Assembly: GCA_944989445.1 (NCBI GenBank)
Contig: CALYLW010001083.1
Span: forward strand, 32,501-96,500
Length of the DNA stretch: 64,000 nucleotides
Direction: 5' to 3'
Origin: Ampullaceana balthica
Taxonomy: Eukaryota > Mollusca > Gastropoda > Lymnaeidae
Part shown: positions 55,801 through 64,000 of the stretch, piece by piece
How the letters are laid out: each line of letters begins with the position of its first letter
How positions within the stretch are numbered: position 1 is the first letter of the stretch
Notes under the pieces: model-generated
Database searches by the model: none
Seen by the model: only the letters and a program-made list of their open reading frames with translations
Told to the model about the DNA's origin: nothing
Position numbers and translations under genes: made by a program

Positions 55801-57684
55801 TCCATTTGATTAAAATGTCTGTGTCTTGCATACCAATGTAGATATGGCCTGAAAAATTCTGATACCCTGTAATATTAATGGTGTATACCTTTGTGTGAGA
55901 ATTAGTATTAATTGGTTCAAAATAGTGGCCAGACATGTAGTAACAGAAGGCCATTTTAAACATTTAAAAAATTGTTGAGGCGCATGAAGCACTATGGGTC
56001 ACTCGCAAGGAAAAATTCCTTTAATGATTTATTTTTTTAAATTAATTTTTATTCAAAATTTAATGATTTAAATTTGTCAGTTAATAAAACCCTAACTGTA
56101 TTTTGAAGAAATATATGTGTTACAGTTACACAATTAACAAATATTTAGATATATCGAATTTATGAATAGAAATACACTGCATGTAGACTCATAATTATAG
56201 TGAACATTAATTGTTATGAAACAGCTGAGAAGCCTTTGGACTAGCAAGTTTCCTTAAATCTGGTAGGTGGCTAGTAATTGTGGTGCAAAGTTCTATCAGA
56301 TGCCTGTTACTAGTTACTGCGTGATGCATTTATTTTATGAACATCATTATGAAGTACAAAGATTCATTGGACTTTGTGTCTTGAATTATTTGGATTTAAT
56401 AATGAAATTTCTTCCTTGATATTCCTCTTAAGTCCCTATGAGAATAAGTTCGTTAAGCACAAGCAATATTCCAAGCGATGTCATACTTGACTCAGTTAAA
56501 GTGACACCTTCTTTGCTGATAGCAGAAAGTAGTGTTTCCTGCTGACACATGCTAGACTTTAACTCAGCAAGCTTGATTTTTCTTAATTCAGATTGCAGTG
56601 GATACCGCAATGCATACTCTTCATGACTTTTTTCATAGTGTTAATTCAAAATGTTAACTTCATAATTTGCTGGCGGTGTTTATCAGATGAGGTGAAATGG
56701 CTTACTGTCTTTATCGATAAATGCAAAGTCCTACCCCATTCTGGTAGAAAACTTTCTTCTATATATTTTTGTTTCCTCCAACTTGATGCCATATTTGATC
56801 TAAACTTTTCAAAAAAAGTTAATAACTTTAGTAGGACTAACAAAATGGTCAATACTTCGAAAATGGGAATTTTACCAGAACTGGAACCAGAAATGTAACA
56901 GTTTACATCCCCAATCAATCAGAAACCAAATTGCTTCCTTCAACTTTTAACCTTTAAATCAAGCCCAAACTATTTTCATCCTTTTAAGATTTTTAAAAAA
57001 CTGTATTTTTTAAATTTATATTTCAAACAAAAAGTTTTTATTCCATACATTGTTCACCGGCCACCGTTTGGCCACTGTTGGTTTAAACAAACAATATACT
57101 GTAGATGTCAGAGCAATCAAACAATATACTGTAGATGTCAGAGCAATCAAACAATATACTGTAGATGTCAGAGCAATCAAAATTATACTCAAAATATATT
57201 TATTTTAAAATTATTTAGAATTTAAAAAATTTATTTTTCAAAGTAATGATTACAGCTTTGTCTACAGGAATTTGTTTCAATATATTTTTACTGAATTTAT
57301 ACAGTTATGAATGCTTGACTATTTATTGTAAAAAAAATAATTGAGATTTAATAACATTTTTATATATATAATTTGGCAGCTTTAAGAAGGCCCTAGCCTA
57401 AAACTTTATTTCTTTAAAGTAAATGTTACTTAACTAATTTCCAACTATCTAAATGTAACAGTAAATCAACTCCAAAATGTAAATCAATCCAACTAATGTT
57501 ATTGAAATAAATATCTACTATTACTTTAAATATTGATGTCTTAGTTCACTTTCATATTAAATAATGTTTGTGCTCATATTTCAGGTTTCCTGTGATACAA
57601 CCAGAGTCTAGAAAGAACAGAAGCCCCAAAACACCCACAACACCAAAATCATTCAAAGCTTTTGTCATGCCCAATTCATCTTAA
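34876..57684 (+). CDS. Short-chain dehydrogenase/reductase, SDR9C type (BDH1 / HSD17B2 / RDH-like), 7 coding exons
   Basis: Exons: 34876..35092, 53049..53261, 53670..53852, 54560..54692, 54827..54986, 55623..55759, 57585..57684; all introns are GT-AG and phases join to 380 residues. Two hydrophobic segments (about 6-21 and 40-53) precede the Rossmann domain, predicting a membrane anchor as in HSD17B2. Cofactor motif TGCDSGFG is 72-79, NNAG 150-153, catalytic tetrad N175, S202, Y215, K219 (YSMSK), and PG 245-246. DYGEEYFD (about 277-284) and the YWRYRLR region resemble BDH1. Family members oxidise or reduce hydroxy/keto groups on steroids, retinoids or 3-hydroxybutyrate with NAD(P); the substrate cannot be decided here. 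The Ser/Pro/Lys-rich tail (349-380) is unlike the family core. ATG 34876 was chosen because it directly precedes the hydrophobic segment. Intron 1 splits the Gly73 codon and is 18 kb long. Confidence 0.93.
35533..35862. repeat. 22-bp minisatellite with a hairpin in every unit, 15 copies
   Basis: The unit is GTGTGTGGTCATTACCACAT plus GA. TGTGGT and ACCACA are perfect 6-base inverted arms around CATT; about two thirds of the units have GCCACA, shortening the arms to five. TGTGGT is also the core RUNX-type binding sequence. It lies about 440 bp inside intron 1. Confidence 0.96.
35863..36570. other. Unassigned intronic sequence
   Basis: No repeat or element was recognised. Confidence 0.4.
36571..36742. 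repeat. Minisatellite, 65-bp unit, 2.6 copies
   Basis: The unit starts TATGACCCAAATCTCTCAGA and contains GTCACGAGTCACCACTTTGA and CATTTGACGGATGACTC. Units begin at 36571, 36636 and 36701. Confidence 0.95.
36775..36911. mobile_element. hAT-type MITE (CAATGTTCCC family), 137 bp
   Basis: Starts CTGTGTTCCCTCTAAGGTTC and ends CTTAAAGGGAACATTG. Flanking octamers CTCATGAC (36767..36774) and GCCATGAC (36912..36919) match at six of eight positions. The interior TTCGTTGGTCCATGTGCAAAG-type segment and GCGCGGTCGCGCAGC match the other family members. Confidence 0.8.
37365..37450 (-). mobile_element. Fragment of the CAATGTTCCC MITE family, inverted
   Basis: On the - strand it reads AAGTTGCACATCATCCATTT, then AGTGCAATATTTTACTAAAT and TTGCTGCGCGGC, the central part of the family. 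Both ends are degenerate. Confidence 0.6.
37451..38319. other. Unassigned intronic sequence
   Basis: Contains a short GT/G run at 37555..37576 and no other supported feature. Confidence 0.4.
38320..38632. repeat. Minisatellite, 26-bp unit, 12 copies
   Basis: The unit contains GGAAACATCAAGTCGGCC followed by GTGTGGGT or ATGTGGAT. Two-unit patterns recur. Confidence 0.95.
38655..38950. repeat. G-rich minisatellite, 16-bp unit, about 18 copies
   Basis: The unit is GTAAGGGTGTTGGGGA, with GGAGA and GATGGG variants. Each unit supplies a GGG and a GGGG tract on the + strand, so the array has strong G-quadruplex potential. Confidence 0.95.
39525..40648 (-). mobile_element. hAT element, family A, copy 2 (1124 bp, perfect TSD)
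   Basis: Left end CAGGCCCGGATTTAAGAG; right end GGCGGAAATCCGGCCCTG. Flanks GTACCGTG (39517..39524) and GTACCGTG (40649..40656) form a perfect 8-bp duplication. It is the inverted, internally deleted form of 32069..34248. It keeps both subterminal regions and the transposase block with IKRHGNKGSG and SSKICDEMINIM (39965..39800, - strand) but has lost the zinc-finger region. Confidence 0.93.
40966..42170 (+). pseudogene. hAT transposase remnant, C-terminal half (ZMYM1-like)
   Basis: Frames across this stretch give MSGKYNGVQAILREK, SSAHSINLVGKSAAE and ASTHRWQIFKK followed by SDTRWSAQ, the RNase H-like central blocks of ZMYM1-type hAT transposases. A distal ERSFSKLK with QQRLSLHSL (about 42010..42120) corresponds to the C-terminal dimerisation region. 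Stops after residues such as LQHWKN, and several frameshifts, make it non-functional. It is closely paralleled by the remnant in 14745..16700. Confidence 0.85.
42206..42392. mobile_element. hAT MITE with CAGTGATGGCGAAC ends, 187 bp
   Basis: Ends CAGTGATGGCGAACATTTTT and, inverted, CAGTGATGGCGAACCTATGC. The target duplication is TTCTAGGT (42198..42205) and TTCTAGAT (42393..42400), seven of eight matching. The aligned site in hAT copy 1 (about 16728, TTTGTAGGTTGAAA) is uninterrupted, confirming insertion. Confidence 0.92.
42711..43260 (-). mobile_element. hAT element, family B, short copy (550 bp, perfect TSD)
   Basis: The left end is CAGGGGCGGATTAAGACTGC; the right end, inverted, is CTATGGCGGATTAAAGGGGG. 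GTACCAGA at 42703..42710 and GTACCAGA at 43261..43268 are a perfect 8-bp duplication made inside the 31-bp minisatellite. It lacks all transposase sequence and contains a tRNA-like segment at 42985..43060. Confidence 0.93.
42985..43060 (-). repeat. tRNA-like segment (SINE head or tRNA pseudogene)
   Basis: On the - strand it reads GGCTCGTGTGGTCTTGAGG, with an A-box-like TGGTCTTGAGG, and 40 bases on CGATCGATTCCCGGCG, B-box-like. It starts GGC and ends GGCC. The T-arm and anticodon stem do not pair well, so a functional tRNA is unlikely. Confidence 0.5.
45756..46072. repeat. Stand-alone long hairpin, ~65-bp arms
   Basis: Left arm 45756..45820 pairs with right arm 46000..46072: CACTAAAAAGAAGAAAAT with ATTTTCTTCTTTTTAGTG, and CCGTGAACCTATCGACTGCA with TGCAGTCGATAGGTTCACGG. 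The arm base ACTAAAAAGAAGAAAAT is the same as in the composite elements, although the rest of the arm differs. The loop is AT-rich. Confidence 0.92.
46073..46884. other. Unassigned intronic sequence with one transposon-like end
   Basis: Near 46250..46278 the - strand reads TACAGTATATACTCGAGTAT and continues AAGTCGATCTCG, a style seen at ends of cut-and-paste MITEs; no partner end was found. C-runs lie at 46451 and 46620. Confidence 0.35.
46885..47030. repeat. Minisatellite, ~33-bp unit, 4 copies
   Basis: The unit contains ACTGTCTTACCTTCCGTC and TTTCCGTGCTAATAG, diverged by several substitutions. Confidence 0.9.
47031..47931. other. Unassigned intronic sequence
   Basis: Contains the telomere-like string CCTAACCCTAA near 47282 and nothing else supported. 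Confidence 0.4.
47932..48072. repeat. Minisatellite, 27-bp unit, 5 copies
   Basis: The unit contains TATGTTAGGTGTTAGTTGCT and AGTCACA; the fourth copy has ATAT for AT. Confidence 0.95.
48112..48630. repeat. GC-rich dispersed repeat, copy B (inverted relative to copy A)
   Basis: Reverse complement of 3685..4200, with about the same extent. It ends GGCTGCTGATTTTCTTCCAC followed by ATGTAGGATCA. Copies share GATGAAAACCACAGTACCCG, GGGGTGGCGCCGAAG and GGGAGGCATTTTCGAC. Differences include small insertions, so this is an old pair. Confidence 0.82.
48631..48984. other. Unassigned intronic sequence
   Basis: A - strand frame of about 119 codons crosses from the GC-rich repeat into this stretch. It has no recognisable domain and I do not call it. 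Confidence 0.35.
48985..49685 (-). pseudogene. Decayed LINE remnant, C-terminal part of the reverse transcriptase polyprotein
   Basis: On the - strand, fragmentary frames show MSFHPDKCQ (about 49640), TKAVSFIKKNF (about 49480), LVRPVL followed by YASSVWD (about 49400..49360), KFITGDYSKLTRV and LETLQDR (about 49310..49220), then SYKCSFFPSGIRTW and GLPEETRKA (about 49110..49040). This order is diagnostic of the C-terminal region of jockey/CR1-type LINEs. Many stops and frameshifts indicate an old copy. Confidence 0.8.
49692..49849. mobile_element. hAT MITE with CAGTG(A/C)TGGCGAAC ends, 158 bp
   Basis: Starts CAGTGCTGGCGAACTTTATT and ends CATACGTTCGCCATCACTG; the interior TGTGGCACGCGTGTCA matches GTGGCACGCGTGGCA in the copy at 42206. 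Flanking octamers ATCTAGAC and ATCTGGGT match at five of eight positions. Confidence 0.78.
50076..51022 (+). mobile_element. Composite module-plus-hairpin element, copy 2
   Basis: Starts ACCACGTTTTTATTAACTCG like copy 1. The ~200-bp module (GATCTCAAAATTTTACCACA, GATGACAATGCATTGTATCA, CAGATCGATCGAATGTACCG) is present twice in tandem, at about 50085..50290 and 50292..50505. The hairpin has arms about 50657..50790 and 50895..51022, with ACTAAAAAGAAGAAAAT and GACTAAAAACGTGGGGCGGG as in copy 1. Part of the left arm is itself duplicated at 50600..50660. It ends TTTTACCTTTATTTAT. Confidence 0.75.
51023..52589. other. Unassigned AT-rich intronic sequence
   Basis: A-rich run at 52260..52330 and a TCTCTGTC-type short repeat at 52510..52555. 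No element or gene was recognised. Confidence 0.4.
52590..52945 (+). mobile_element. Partial composite-element copy without hairpin, ending 100 bp before exon 2
   Basis: Shares AATGTATCAAAATTTCAGTC, TTAAATTAATGCATTTTTAG and TTTATCCTTATATAA with the module. Further on, TTTGTTTACATTA and CAGTCTGTAAATGTTTGTCG match the segment after the module in copy 1 (15210..15320). The hairpin is absent. Confidence 0.6.
57091..57180. repeat. Triplicated 30-bp sequence in intron 6
   Basis: Three perfect copies of a 30-bp unit beginning ACAATATACTGTAGATGTCA. Perfect identity suggests recent expansion. Confidence 0.97.
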
Positions 57685-57735
57685 GATCATATTCTTCATT
57701 ACCCACTATATCCATTCTTAAAGTAAACTATTGTC

Positions 57736-57741
57736 AATAAA
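57736..57741 (+). terminator. Polyadenylation signal of the dehydrogenase gene
   Basis: AATAAA occurs 51 bp after the TAA stop codon, the first canonical signal downstream. Cleavage would fall about 57755..57770. The site is inferred from position. Confidence 0.6.
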
Positions 57742-58558
57742 AAGGTTGGTTTTTTTTTACCTTTACATGGTGTATATCTGTTGACCCAAGTGTATATCTG
57801 TTGACCCGATCTAAATACTAAAAAAATAGTATTCTTGTATTGTTGTATAGTGTGATAATAAATTATCATGTTTAAAAAGAGGAGCATAAATGCCCTTGCC
57901 AAGAACTGGCTTATAAGCCAATTGATCAAATCGTAAACACAATACGTATCAACATTCTCAAATATTGATTTCAAATTTTTAGTGGAAAAATAAAATTAAA
58001 CATTATCAAGTTTGTTTTATCATTATATGATCTATTTTTAAAATTCATTAATGTGTAAGAATGTTTTCGCTGATAATCTAATATGTATCTACATTATGAA
58101 TCATTTGGCAAAAATATTTATTACCCATTTAGGCCATTTTTTTTTGTGGTGTTTTATGTATGTTGGAACATTTGTATTGAATTTAACATTGCACCAATAT
58201 CTTTTTATTGTAATGATTTTGACTGAATATGACATTCTGTTCTTTGACAGACTAAAAAATACATCAACTAACAAATAAAATGTGATTATTTTTGTAAGGT
58301 TCATATGTAAAAATATTTTACTGATCTATTCTAAGTTTGTAATATAAAGTTTACTGTTTTCTTTATTTTTATTTCTGGTGTTAATTTTAATTACAAATGA
58401 AAAGGAATACAAATATTTTTTCTTTTTGAAATTCTAATTAAAATAAAAAAGCAAGTTACTTTTAAAATATTATGATAGAAGATATACCTCCATAAAGAAA
58501 AAGTTCCTATACAGTTTAAAACTGTTTTTTGCTACAATAATAAATACTTGTTTATTGA
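57742..58558. other. Unassigned AT-rich intergenic sequence
   Basis: A short duplication (GTGTATATCTGTTGACCC, twice near 57770..57806) is the only structure seen. Confidence 0.45.
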
Positions 58559-58804
58559 AGACTCGTGTGCTTTGCTGGGGTGGCGCCGAAGTGGTAGCGA
58601 GTGAGTCGCAGTAGGGAAAATTCCACCCCTCCTTGTGAGGTCAATTTAGTGGGAGGCATTTTCGACTTTTTTTAGGGACCGTTCCGGCAGGGTTTCTCAA
58701 CTGTTAGGTTCCTTAGGGGGCAAGAGAGCTGAGGGGGGTTTCCAGGAAGACCCATGAAGAGCACTAGGCTCAGGGGTGCTGATTTTCCTCCACGTATAAG
58801 ATCA
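58559..58804. repeat. GC-rich dispersed repeat, copy C (partial, same orientation as copy B)
   Basis: Corresponds to the last ~250 bp of copy B, from ACTCGTGTGCTTTGCTGGGG to GGTGCTGATTTTCCTCCACG followed by TATAAGATCA. It ends at the same point as copies A and B but begins internally, as an end-anchored truncated element would. Confidence 0.82.
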
Positions 58805-59029
58805 TTGGAGAGAGCCAATAGGAAAAACTGGGCCAATTACCAAACTCCATTGGATCTGAGCACTGCCCATATCAAACAGTGGTTCCTGTATATCTTGGGC
58901 AGCTATTCTATTTCATCGCCAATTTTTCATAATAGTTTGTCAATAGAAATCAGTGTTAAAATTCACATCCTATTGTCACTTGAGTTCAATACTAGGGAGA
59001 GATGGCTTTGAGAAACTTATGGTCACTAT

Positions 59030-59225
59030 CAATGTTCCCTCTAAGGTTCGTTGGTCCTTGTGCAAAATAAAAAAACTTGTGTGCAAAGTAAAAAAAACTA
59101 GTGTGCAAAAGTTGGACAGCATCCATTTTTAGTGCAATACTGTATATCACAAAATTTACTGCCCTGTAATTCTTAACTGCTGCGTGGCATCTGTCAGATA
59201 TCTGCGCAGCCTTAAGGGAACATTG
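59030..59225. mobile_element. hAT-type MITE (CAATGTTCCC family), 196 bp
   Basis: The best-preserved family member: ends CAATGTTCCCTCTAAGG and CCTTAAGGGAACATTG. The target duplication is GTCACTAT (59022..59029) and GTTACTAT (59226..59233), seven of eight matching. An internal ~22-bp segment (TTGTGCAAAATAAAAAAACT-like) is repeated twice compared with shorter copies. Confidence 0.92.
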
Positions 59226-61384
59226 GTTACTATTGATTCCTCCTCTATGAATTGAAAAGGCCACAACAAAATATGCTGAATTCCTAAACAACACTTCATT
59301 CTGAGTTGATTCTTATCCACTATACTGAAGCTTAACTTTCTTTTTGGAAAATAAACAATGCAGGAACTGTTATTAAATTGTATTATACCTGGCAACTTTA
59401 GGAATTACCTGTTAACTCAGCTTAAATCTCCAATAAATCTTTCTTCAGCAATTAGTGGCAAGAGCTTGAAGCTTATGATAAATATTAGTTCTATTTAAAT
59501 TAATTGCAAGTAATTTCACCTATGTTATTTAAGGTATGATAGAAAGATTTTCTGTAATTTTTTCCTAATTAATTGACTTAGTTTATTCTTAGGCAACTAA
59601 GAGTAGACGTAAGCGGTATTGTACAGGATTGTTTAGTATTAGTTCTTACATGTTAGTAGTTATGGCTTTAATAAAAAGTTTGACTAGTTTAGTTGGACAA
59701 TAGAAATAGTAGAGATTGCAGGTTTATCATGCCTATAATTAGTAACTTACTTTTTTTAGGTAGTACGCTAAGCTAAGAATATCTGATATCAATGATATGA
59801 TGTAAGATCATCCTAACTAAAAGCTAGTTGATAAAATGTGCACCTCTATGTGATAAATTTTGCATATAATAATGGCTTGTCTAATGCTTAATTTTAACCA
59901 GTGTATATTTTTATTATGTATGATAAGATGTATTTTGTAATAAAACAAACATATTGTTGTTGAGTGAAAGCTGTGTTTTTTTAACGCTAAAATATTTTAT
60001 GTCTTCCTTGGCTTTTTCTTGTGCTTAATATGCAGAATAAATTAATGAAATGATTGGAACATCACATTTGGCAATGCCATAATTGAAAATGATGATGAAG
60101 ACAACAAATTGTAAATATACACTTATATTTTATAATAAACAATGGTTATAAATAGCTTACATGACAAATTCTATACATTTGCTTAATCTTATATGTAATT
60201 ATGCTAAATTGATCTTGATACAATTTAAAAAATTCTTACAAGTGACATTGATGGTTATTCAGAATAAGGAGCTTTGATTCAAGCATGACACAAGCTTGAT
60301 TTAAAAATTAAGTTACATAAAATGCAATAAAAATCTTAATAGGGAATAACAATTCATTAAAATTCTACAATTATAATCATTCAGGTTTCAATAAGAAACT
60401 TATTCATGCCAATGACTGGAAATTCTTTAAAAATGTGAAATCATCTTTATTTGTATATAAGCAAATAAATAATAAAAGATGTGCAAATAAAGAGTAGTAT
60501 AATGCATTCATTCACATCAGATTAAATTCATAGAGGTAGAATTATGTATCTTTGTTTTAACATAAAAATTTTGTAGCCTAGATTACACCCAATTAGAAAA
60601 AAATATATTTCTCAAAACAAAAAAATGGAAAAAATTATATCCCAGCTCAGGAAAAACCCAAAAAGCAAGAGTATCAACAAAATCTGTAGTAAGAATTGCA
60701 TAGAAAATATAATTATTTTATTGCCTTCAAAAAAATTATTCTAAAAGTTGACATTTCAAATAGACCTCTCAAGTTATAAAAATAAAGTATGTGGTGTGCT
60801 CAAGTACTTTTAATCATACTTTAAATATTTAAAAATGGTCAAAATAGCAAGTTGAACAACTAATAATATTTAATGTGAAAACAAGTTGATTATACTTGTA
60901 CAAATTTATTCTGATCAGTTTTCAATAATTTGTATCAACAAAATTTTGAGGCATAAAAAAGAAAAGCAGGATCCAAAACAAAAAAAAACAGGAGATTTCA
61001 ACTAGATGCCTTTGCTATTACAAACATCAGATTCACGGAATATTAGTAACCTCAAATTAATTATAAAAATAAAAATCTTTGTTTACATACATTTTATTGA
61101 TTATCTACAAATCCAATATAAACTGTGATATTTCTAATGGCTCACGCCCTTCAAACATTTGTGTACTAATTAATCCTCATAACTAACTTCTATCAGCATG
61201 TTTTCACATAAAGTTCATTCACTGAGATTTTAAGAATTTAATTTGAAATAAAGATCTCACACTAACTTTCAGCAACACTAGAGTCCATTATCCAAGTCTT
61301 TGCTCTGCAGTGCATAAAGAGAATTTCAAATCCTGGCTTAAAGATCAAAAACTCTTTATTCACTTTCATTTAAGTTCCATTAAG
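59226..61384. other. Unassigned AT-rich intergenic sequence between the convergent genes
   Basis: Very AT-rich with several AATAAA strings. No coding frame, transposon end or RNA gene could be supported. Confidence 0.45.
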
Positions 61385-61605
61385 GGCCGCGGTGGTCTAG
61401 CGGGAGCGCGCTGGACTGCCGAACCGAGACAGAGGCCGGTCACGGGTTCTATTCTCTGTGCTGGCAAGGCCCCCGGGGCATTGTGCTAGCCACACAATCC
61501 CTTGCTTGCTAGTGGTGGCTAAATAAAAGTTGTGAACGCTACTTCACATGCCCCATAGTCCGTCATGGACTGGAAAGGGGTTATTATTATTATTATAAGT
61601 TCCAT
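61385..61605 (+). mobile_element. tRNA-derived SINE with (TTA)n tail
   Basis: The head GGGCCGCGGTGGTCTAGCGG contains a fit to the Pol III A box (TGGTCTAGCGG). The B box is GGGTTCTATTC about 45 bp later, one or two changes from consensus. The tRNA-unrelated body includes GGCCCCCGGGGCATTGTG and ATAGTCCGTCATGGACTGG, and the tail is GGGGTTATTATTATTATTAT. The tRNA arms do not pair well enough for a functional tRNA. It lies about 340 bp beyond the SLX1 stop codon in the opposite orientation. Confidence 0.82.
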
Positions 61606-61944
61606 TTATCACTTTGGCATTAAGTAATAACCGGAAAATATATATTTATCATATATTTGTCACAGAAGAAATGTTTACATGAATAACTCTATAATAAAAA
61701 GAGGGGGTGGGGGTTGAGGGTCAATTCATCATCTTATTTATATGAACATCTGTTCCTATGATGCGATGTAATTTTTGTAGTGGGACAAATCCCACTTACT
61801 TCAGCACATAATTGTTACAGATGTAGCTTGTCTAGTGATTATGTGCTGTTTTTTTTAATGAACACTATCCACCAAGCCAAAGTAATTAAGTCTTGAATAA
61901 TTTAACCAAATTCTCAGAGTTGTTTTTTCTTACTTCTGTTAAAA

Positions 61945-63655
61945 TCAGCTGTTGCTGTCATCACTTTCTGATAATATTGATAAATTATCACTTTCTCCTT
62001 CAACTGAGCCCTATACAAAATGTAAAATAAATGGATTTAAGAGAAAAATTTCCAACATGACGAAGTTAAACAATAGTAGTAAAGGATAACATTTTCGTTT
62101 CACTGTTTTGTGCGATAAAAATTTACATAAAATTTTACTCTTTTCCAATTGAAAGGTAATTCAACGTATTAGAATAGTAAGGTCATATGTCCAATCACAT
62201 CTAAAGTCTAATTTTTTAATAAAAATCTTAATTTAGAATAATGTGTTTCCTATAAAAAAAAATTCCACTATAAGACATAACAAATTTTTCCAGTACCTGA
62301 AATTGAGATTCTGATAAATTTTTGTGACATCCCTTTTTATGACGTACCAACTCCCCCCAGAGTAAGTTGACTTGACAGCTGGGACATTTTCCCTCTATTG
62401 GCAGAAGCTTGGCAGGATCGTCTAGGAAATGTTTTGCCAAACAGATTATATGGGCTACCATTGAACAGCTGGGATGTAAACAATTCAGAGTTTTGTCATC
62501 CTTCTGCCAAATTGTTTTAGAAGATGGATTAGTCTGAGGAAGCCTATATGCAATGACAATTTTTTTTTAACTAGACATTTGATGTGGAAAAAAAAAGATG
62601 AACATCAATTTAATCTCTTTAAGCTTACCTGAATTCTTATACAGCAGAGAGCACAAAAAGTATTATTGCTAAATGGAATATCTTTGTCGTCAGCTGGTTG
62701 GCAGGATGTAGGAAGTTGGGATGACTGACTTTTAGATTTCTTTTGTTTTGTTATCTGTTTGCTTACAACAGGTCCAAACATAACTGGGATGTGAAGGGGT
62801 GGCTCTAACCCTTGAAATAAAAAAACATTAATTTTATCAAAACTAATTGATATCTTTAAAATGACTTCACTCTTCACACTTCATTTTTCTACTTCATAAT
62901 TTAACAAGTTATTGCAAATACCTAAAATTAAGTTAAAATCTTGAATTTTGATTTACAAACCTGTAGGAAAATCTTGCCGATACTCTTGCTTGAGCCATCT
63001 TATAGTTAAAGATAAACCACTCCATGGAGCAGTTCGCAGCATATTGCAAACAACTCGCCACCTGTACAGGAATGCAGATTCTTTAGAGGACTTTCCTGGA
63101 ACAGCTCGGAGACGTCTTGACTTGTTAGGATTTTGCCATGCCCACTCAAACTAAAATTTTAAGAACAACATCTAGCAGTAAAAATTGTTGTCTTTTGTAA
63201 TTTGTATCTACATGTATATACAAATTAAGTTCCAATATCTTGTGAGTCTTATGCTAATTTTGTCCCTTTCAAACACTTACCCTTAAACCTGATACATCAT
63301 TAGGAAAGCCATGGATAATCAAAACCATTTCCCTGTGGAACATTTTGCAGGTTCAAAAATTATAAAATATTGTAATTAATCAAGGCATTGAACAGAAATA
63401 ATAAAAACTTATATTTAAGTTGTATTAACCTAATAGTTTTGAGTGGAATTATTTCTTTCTTAACAACCCAAAAAGCACTCACCATGGTCCTCGTCCACTT
63501 GTTCTGTAAGCGCCACCTTTGTGTGCACCTGTGTTGTGTTGTTTAATACGGCGATTGGGATTTACTGTATATCCAATATAGGTTCTTCCCTTATATTTGG
63601 GATTTAAGCAATATAACAGGTACACACCATAGAAATCTTCAATTTCATGGACCAT
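61945..63655 (-). CDS. SLX1: Structure-specific endonuclease subunit SLX1, 6 coding exons
   Basis: Exons on the - strand: 63655..63483, 63332..63281, 63150..62961, 62810..62629, 62503..62297, 62010..61945; all introns are GT-AG, 125 to 286 bp, and phases join to 289 residues (human SLX1 is about 275). SLX1 with its scaffold SLX4 cuts Holliday junctions, flaps and replication forks in the nucleus. The GIY-YIG nuclease is N-terminal: GVY 10-12, YIG 26-28, R36 and H40 in [18 protein letters not shown] about 47-58, and catalytic E77 in FEWAW. The C-terminal RING is C4HC3: C191-x2-C194, C207-x4-C212, H217-x2-C220, C239-x2-C242. A short acidic Ser/Asp/Glu tail follows. A TGA two codons upstream of ATG 63655 fixes the start. 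It is convergent with the dehydrogenase gene. Confidence 0.97.
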
Positions 63656-64000
63656 TTTTCATCTCATTATTGAATTTTATTTAACTCTCTGTCAAAAAAG
63701 AAAAATAAAGTAAAATATTGTTTGCTTTCTTTCTAATTGAAACCATACATTTTTAAAGTTTAAAACATTATTAATAATAATTAATAATTACTAAGAGAAT
63801 CAAAAATGGGTAAATCTATAAGCTTAGGCAGCAGAAAGTTAATCTAAAATTATTATTGAAATTGCATACACACAGAGAAATGTATTTACAAAACGTAAAT
63901 AAAGTAAACAAAAAACACAAATACAAAGAAAATGTTTTATAAAAAGATATATCATTATGTCAATGTGATCTTTGGCATTGCATAACATTGGTCAGTGCCT
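63656..64000. other. Upstream region of SLX1, AT-rich
   Basis: Should contain the SLX1 5' UTR and promoter, but no TATA box, CpG-rich stretch or upstream exon could be supported. Confidence 0.45.

Noticed and set aside
61385..61460. Functional tRNA gene
   Set aside because: A and B boxes are present, but the acceptor and T arms do not pair and a SINE body with (TTA)n tail follows.

Overview
The window is nuclear DNA of a metazoan. It has GT-AG introns, two conserved animal genes split into six and seven coding exons, several hAT, LINE and SINE fossils, a vertebrate-type TTAGGG array and no bacterial-style gene packing. The mix of ZMYM1-like hAT elements, L2/CR1-like and other non-LTR retrotransposons, a tRNA-derived SINE and very abundant minisatellites would fit a lophotrochozoan, most likely a gastropod mollusc. 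That placement is an inference; no species can be named from the sequence alone.

Only two genes can be supported. On the + strand, 34876..57684 (7 coding exons, 380 aa) encodes a membrane-anchored short-chain dehydrogenase of the SDR9C type (BDH1 / HSD17B2 / retinol dehydrogenase relatives) with an intact catalytic tetrad. On the - strand, 63655..61945 (6 coding exons, 289 aa) encodes the structure-specific endonuclease SLX1, with its GIY-YIG nuclease and C4HC3 RING domain both intact. The genes converge, with about 4 kb between their stop codons. Nothing suggests that they work together.

The rest is repetitive. About 23 tandem arrays with units of 4 to 66 bp, mostly different, occupy roughly a quarter of the window. 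The largest is a 6.3-kb array of 18/23/25-bp units at 24225..30568. Others are a 31-bp array (42668..45597), a 24-bp array (11058..12895), a 62-bp array (18283..19275), a 25-bp array (6938..7826) and a TTAGGG array (9441..9529). Arrays dominate positions 1-48 kb and are nearly absent from 53-64 kb, where most exons lie.

Between the arrays are DNA transposons. At least four hAT families can be defined by terminal inverted repeats and 8-bp target-site duplications, two of which retain broken ZMYM1-like transposase halves. The best structure is a three-level nest at 38955..42662: a small MITE split by a 3.6-kb hAT, which itself carries two further hAT insertions. Other elements are a pogo/Tc1-like element (1081..2625), an L2/CR1-like LINE (23050..24215, - strand), another LINE (20225..21180), a LINE remnant (48985..49685, - strand), a GC-rich dispersed repeat in three copies, and a tRNA-derived SINE downstream of SLX1.

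The least familiar item is a composite element (14973..15757 and 50076..51022, with a partial copy at 52590..52945). It joins a ~200-bp module to a hairpin with arms of about 130 bp. One copy interrupts a hAT whose uninterrupted sister copy is also in the window, so its ends can be read directly. A related hairpin stands alone at 45756..46072.
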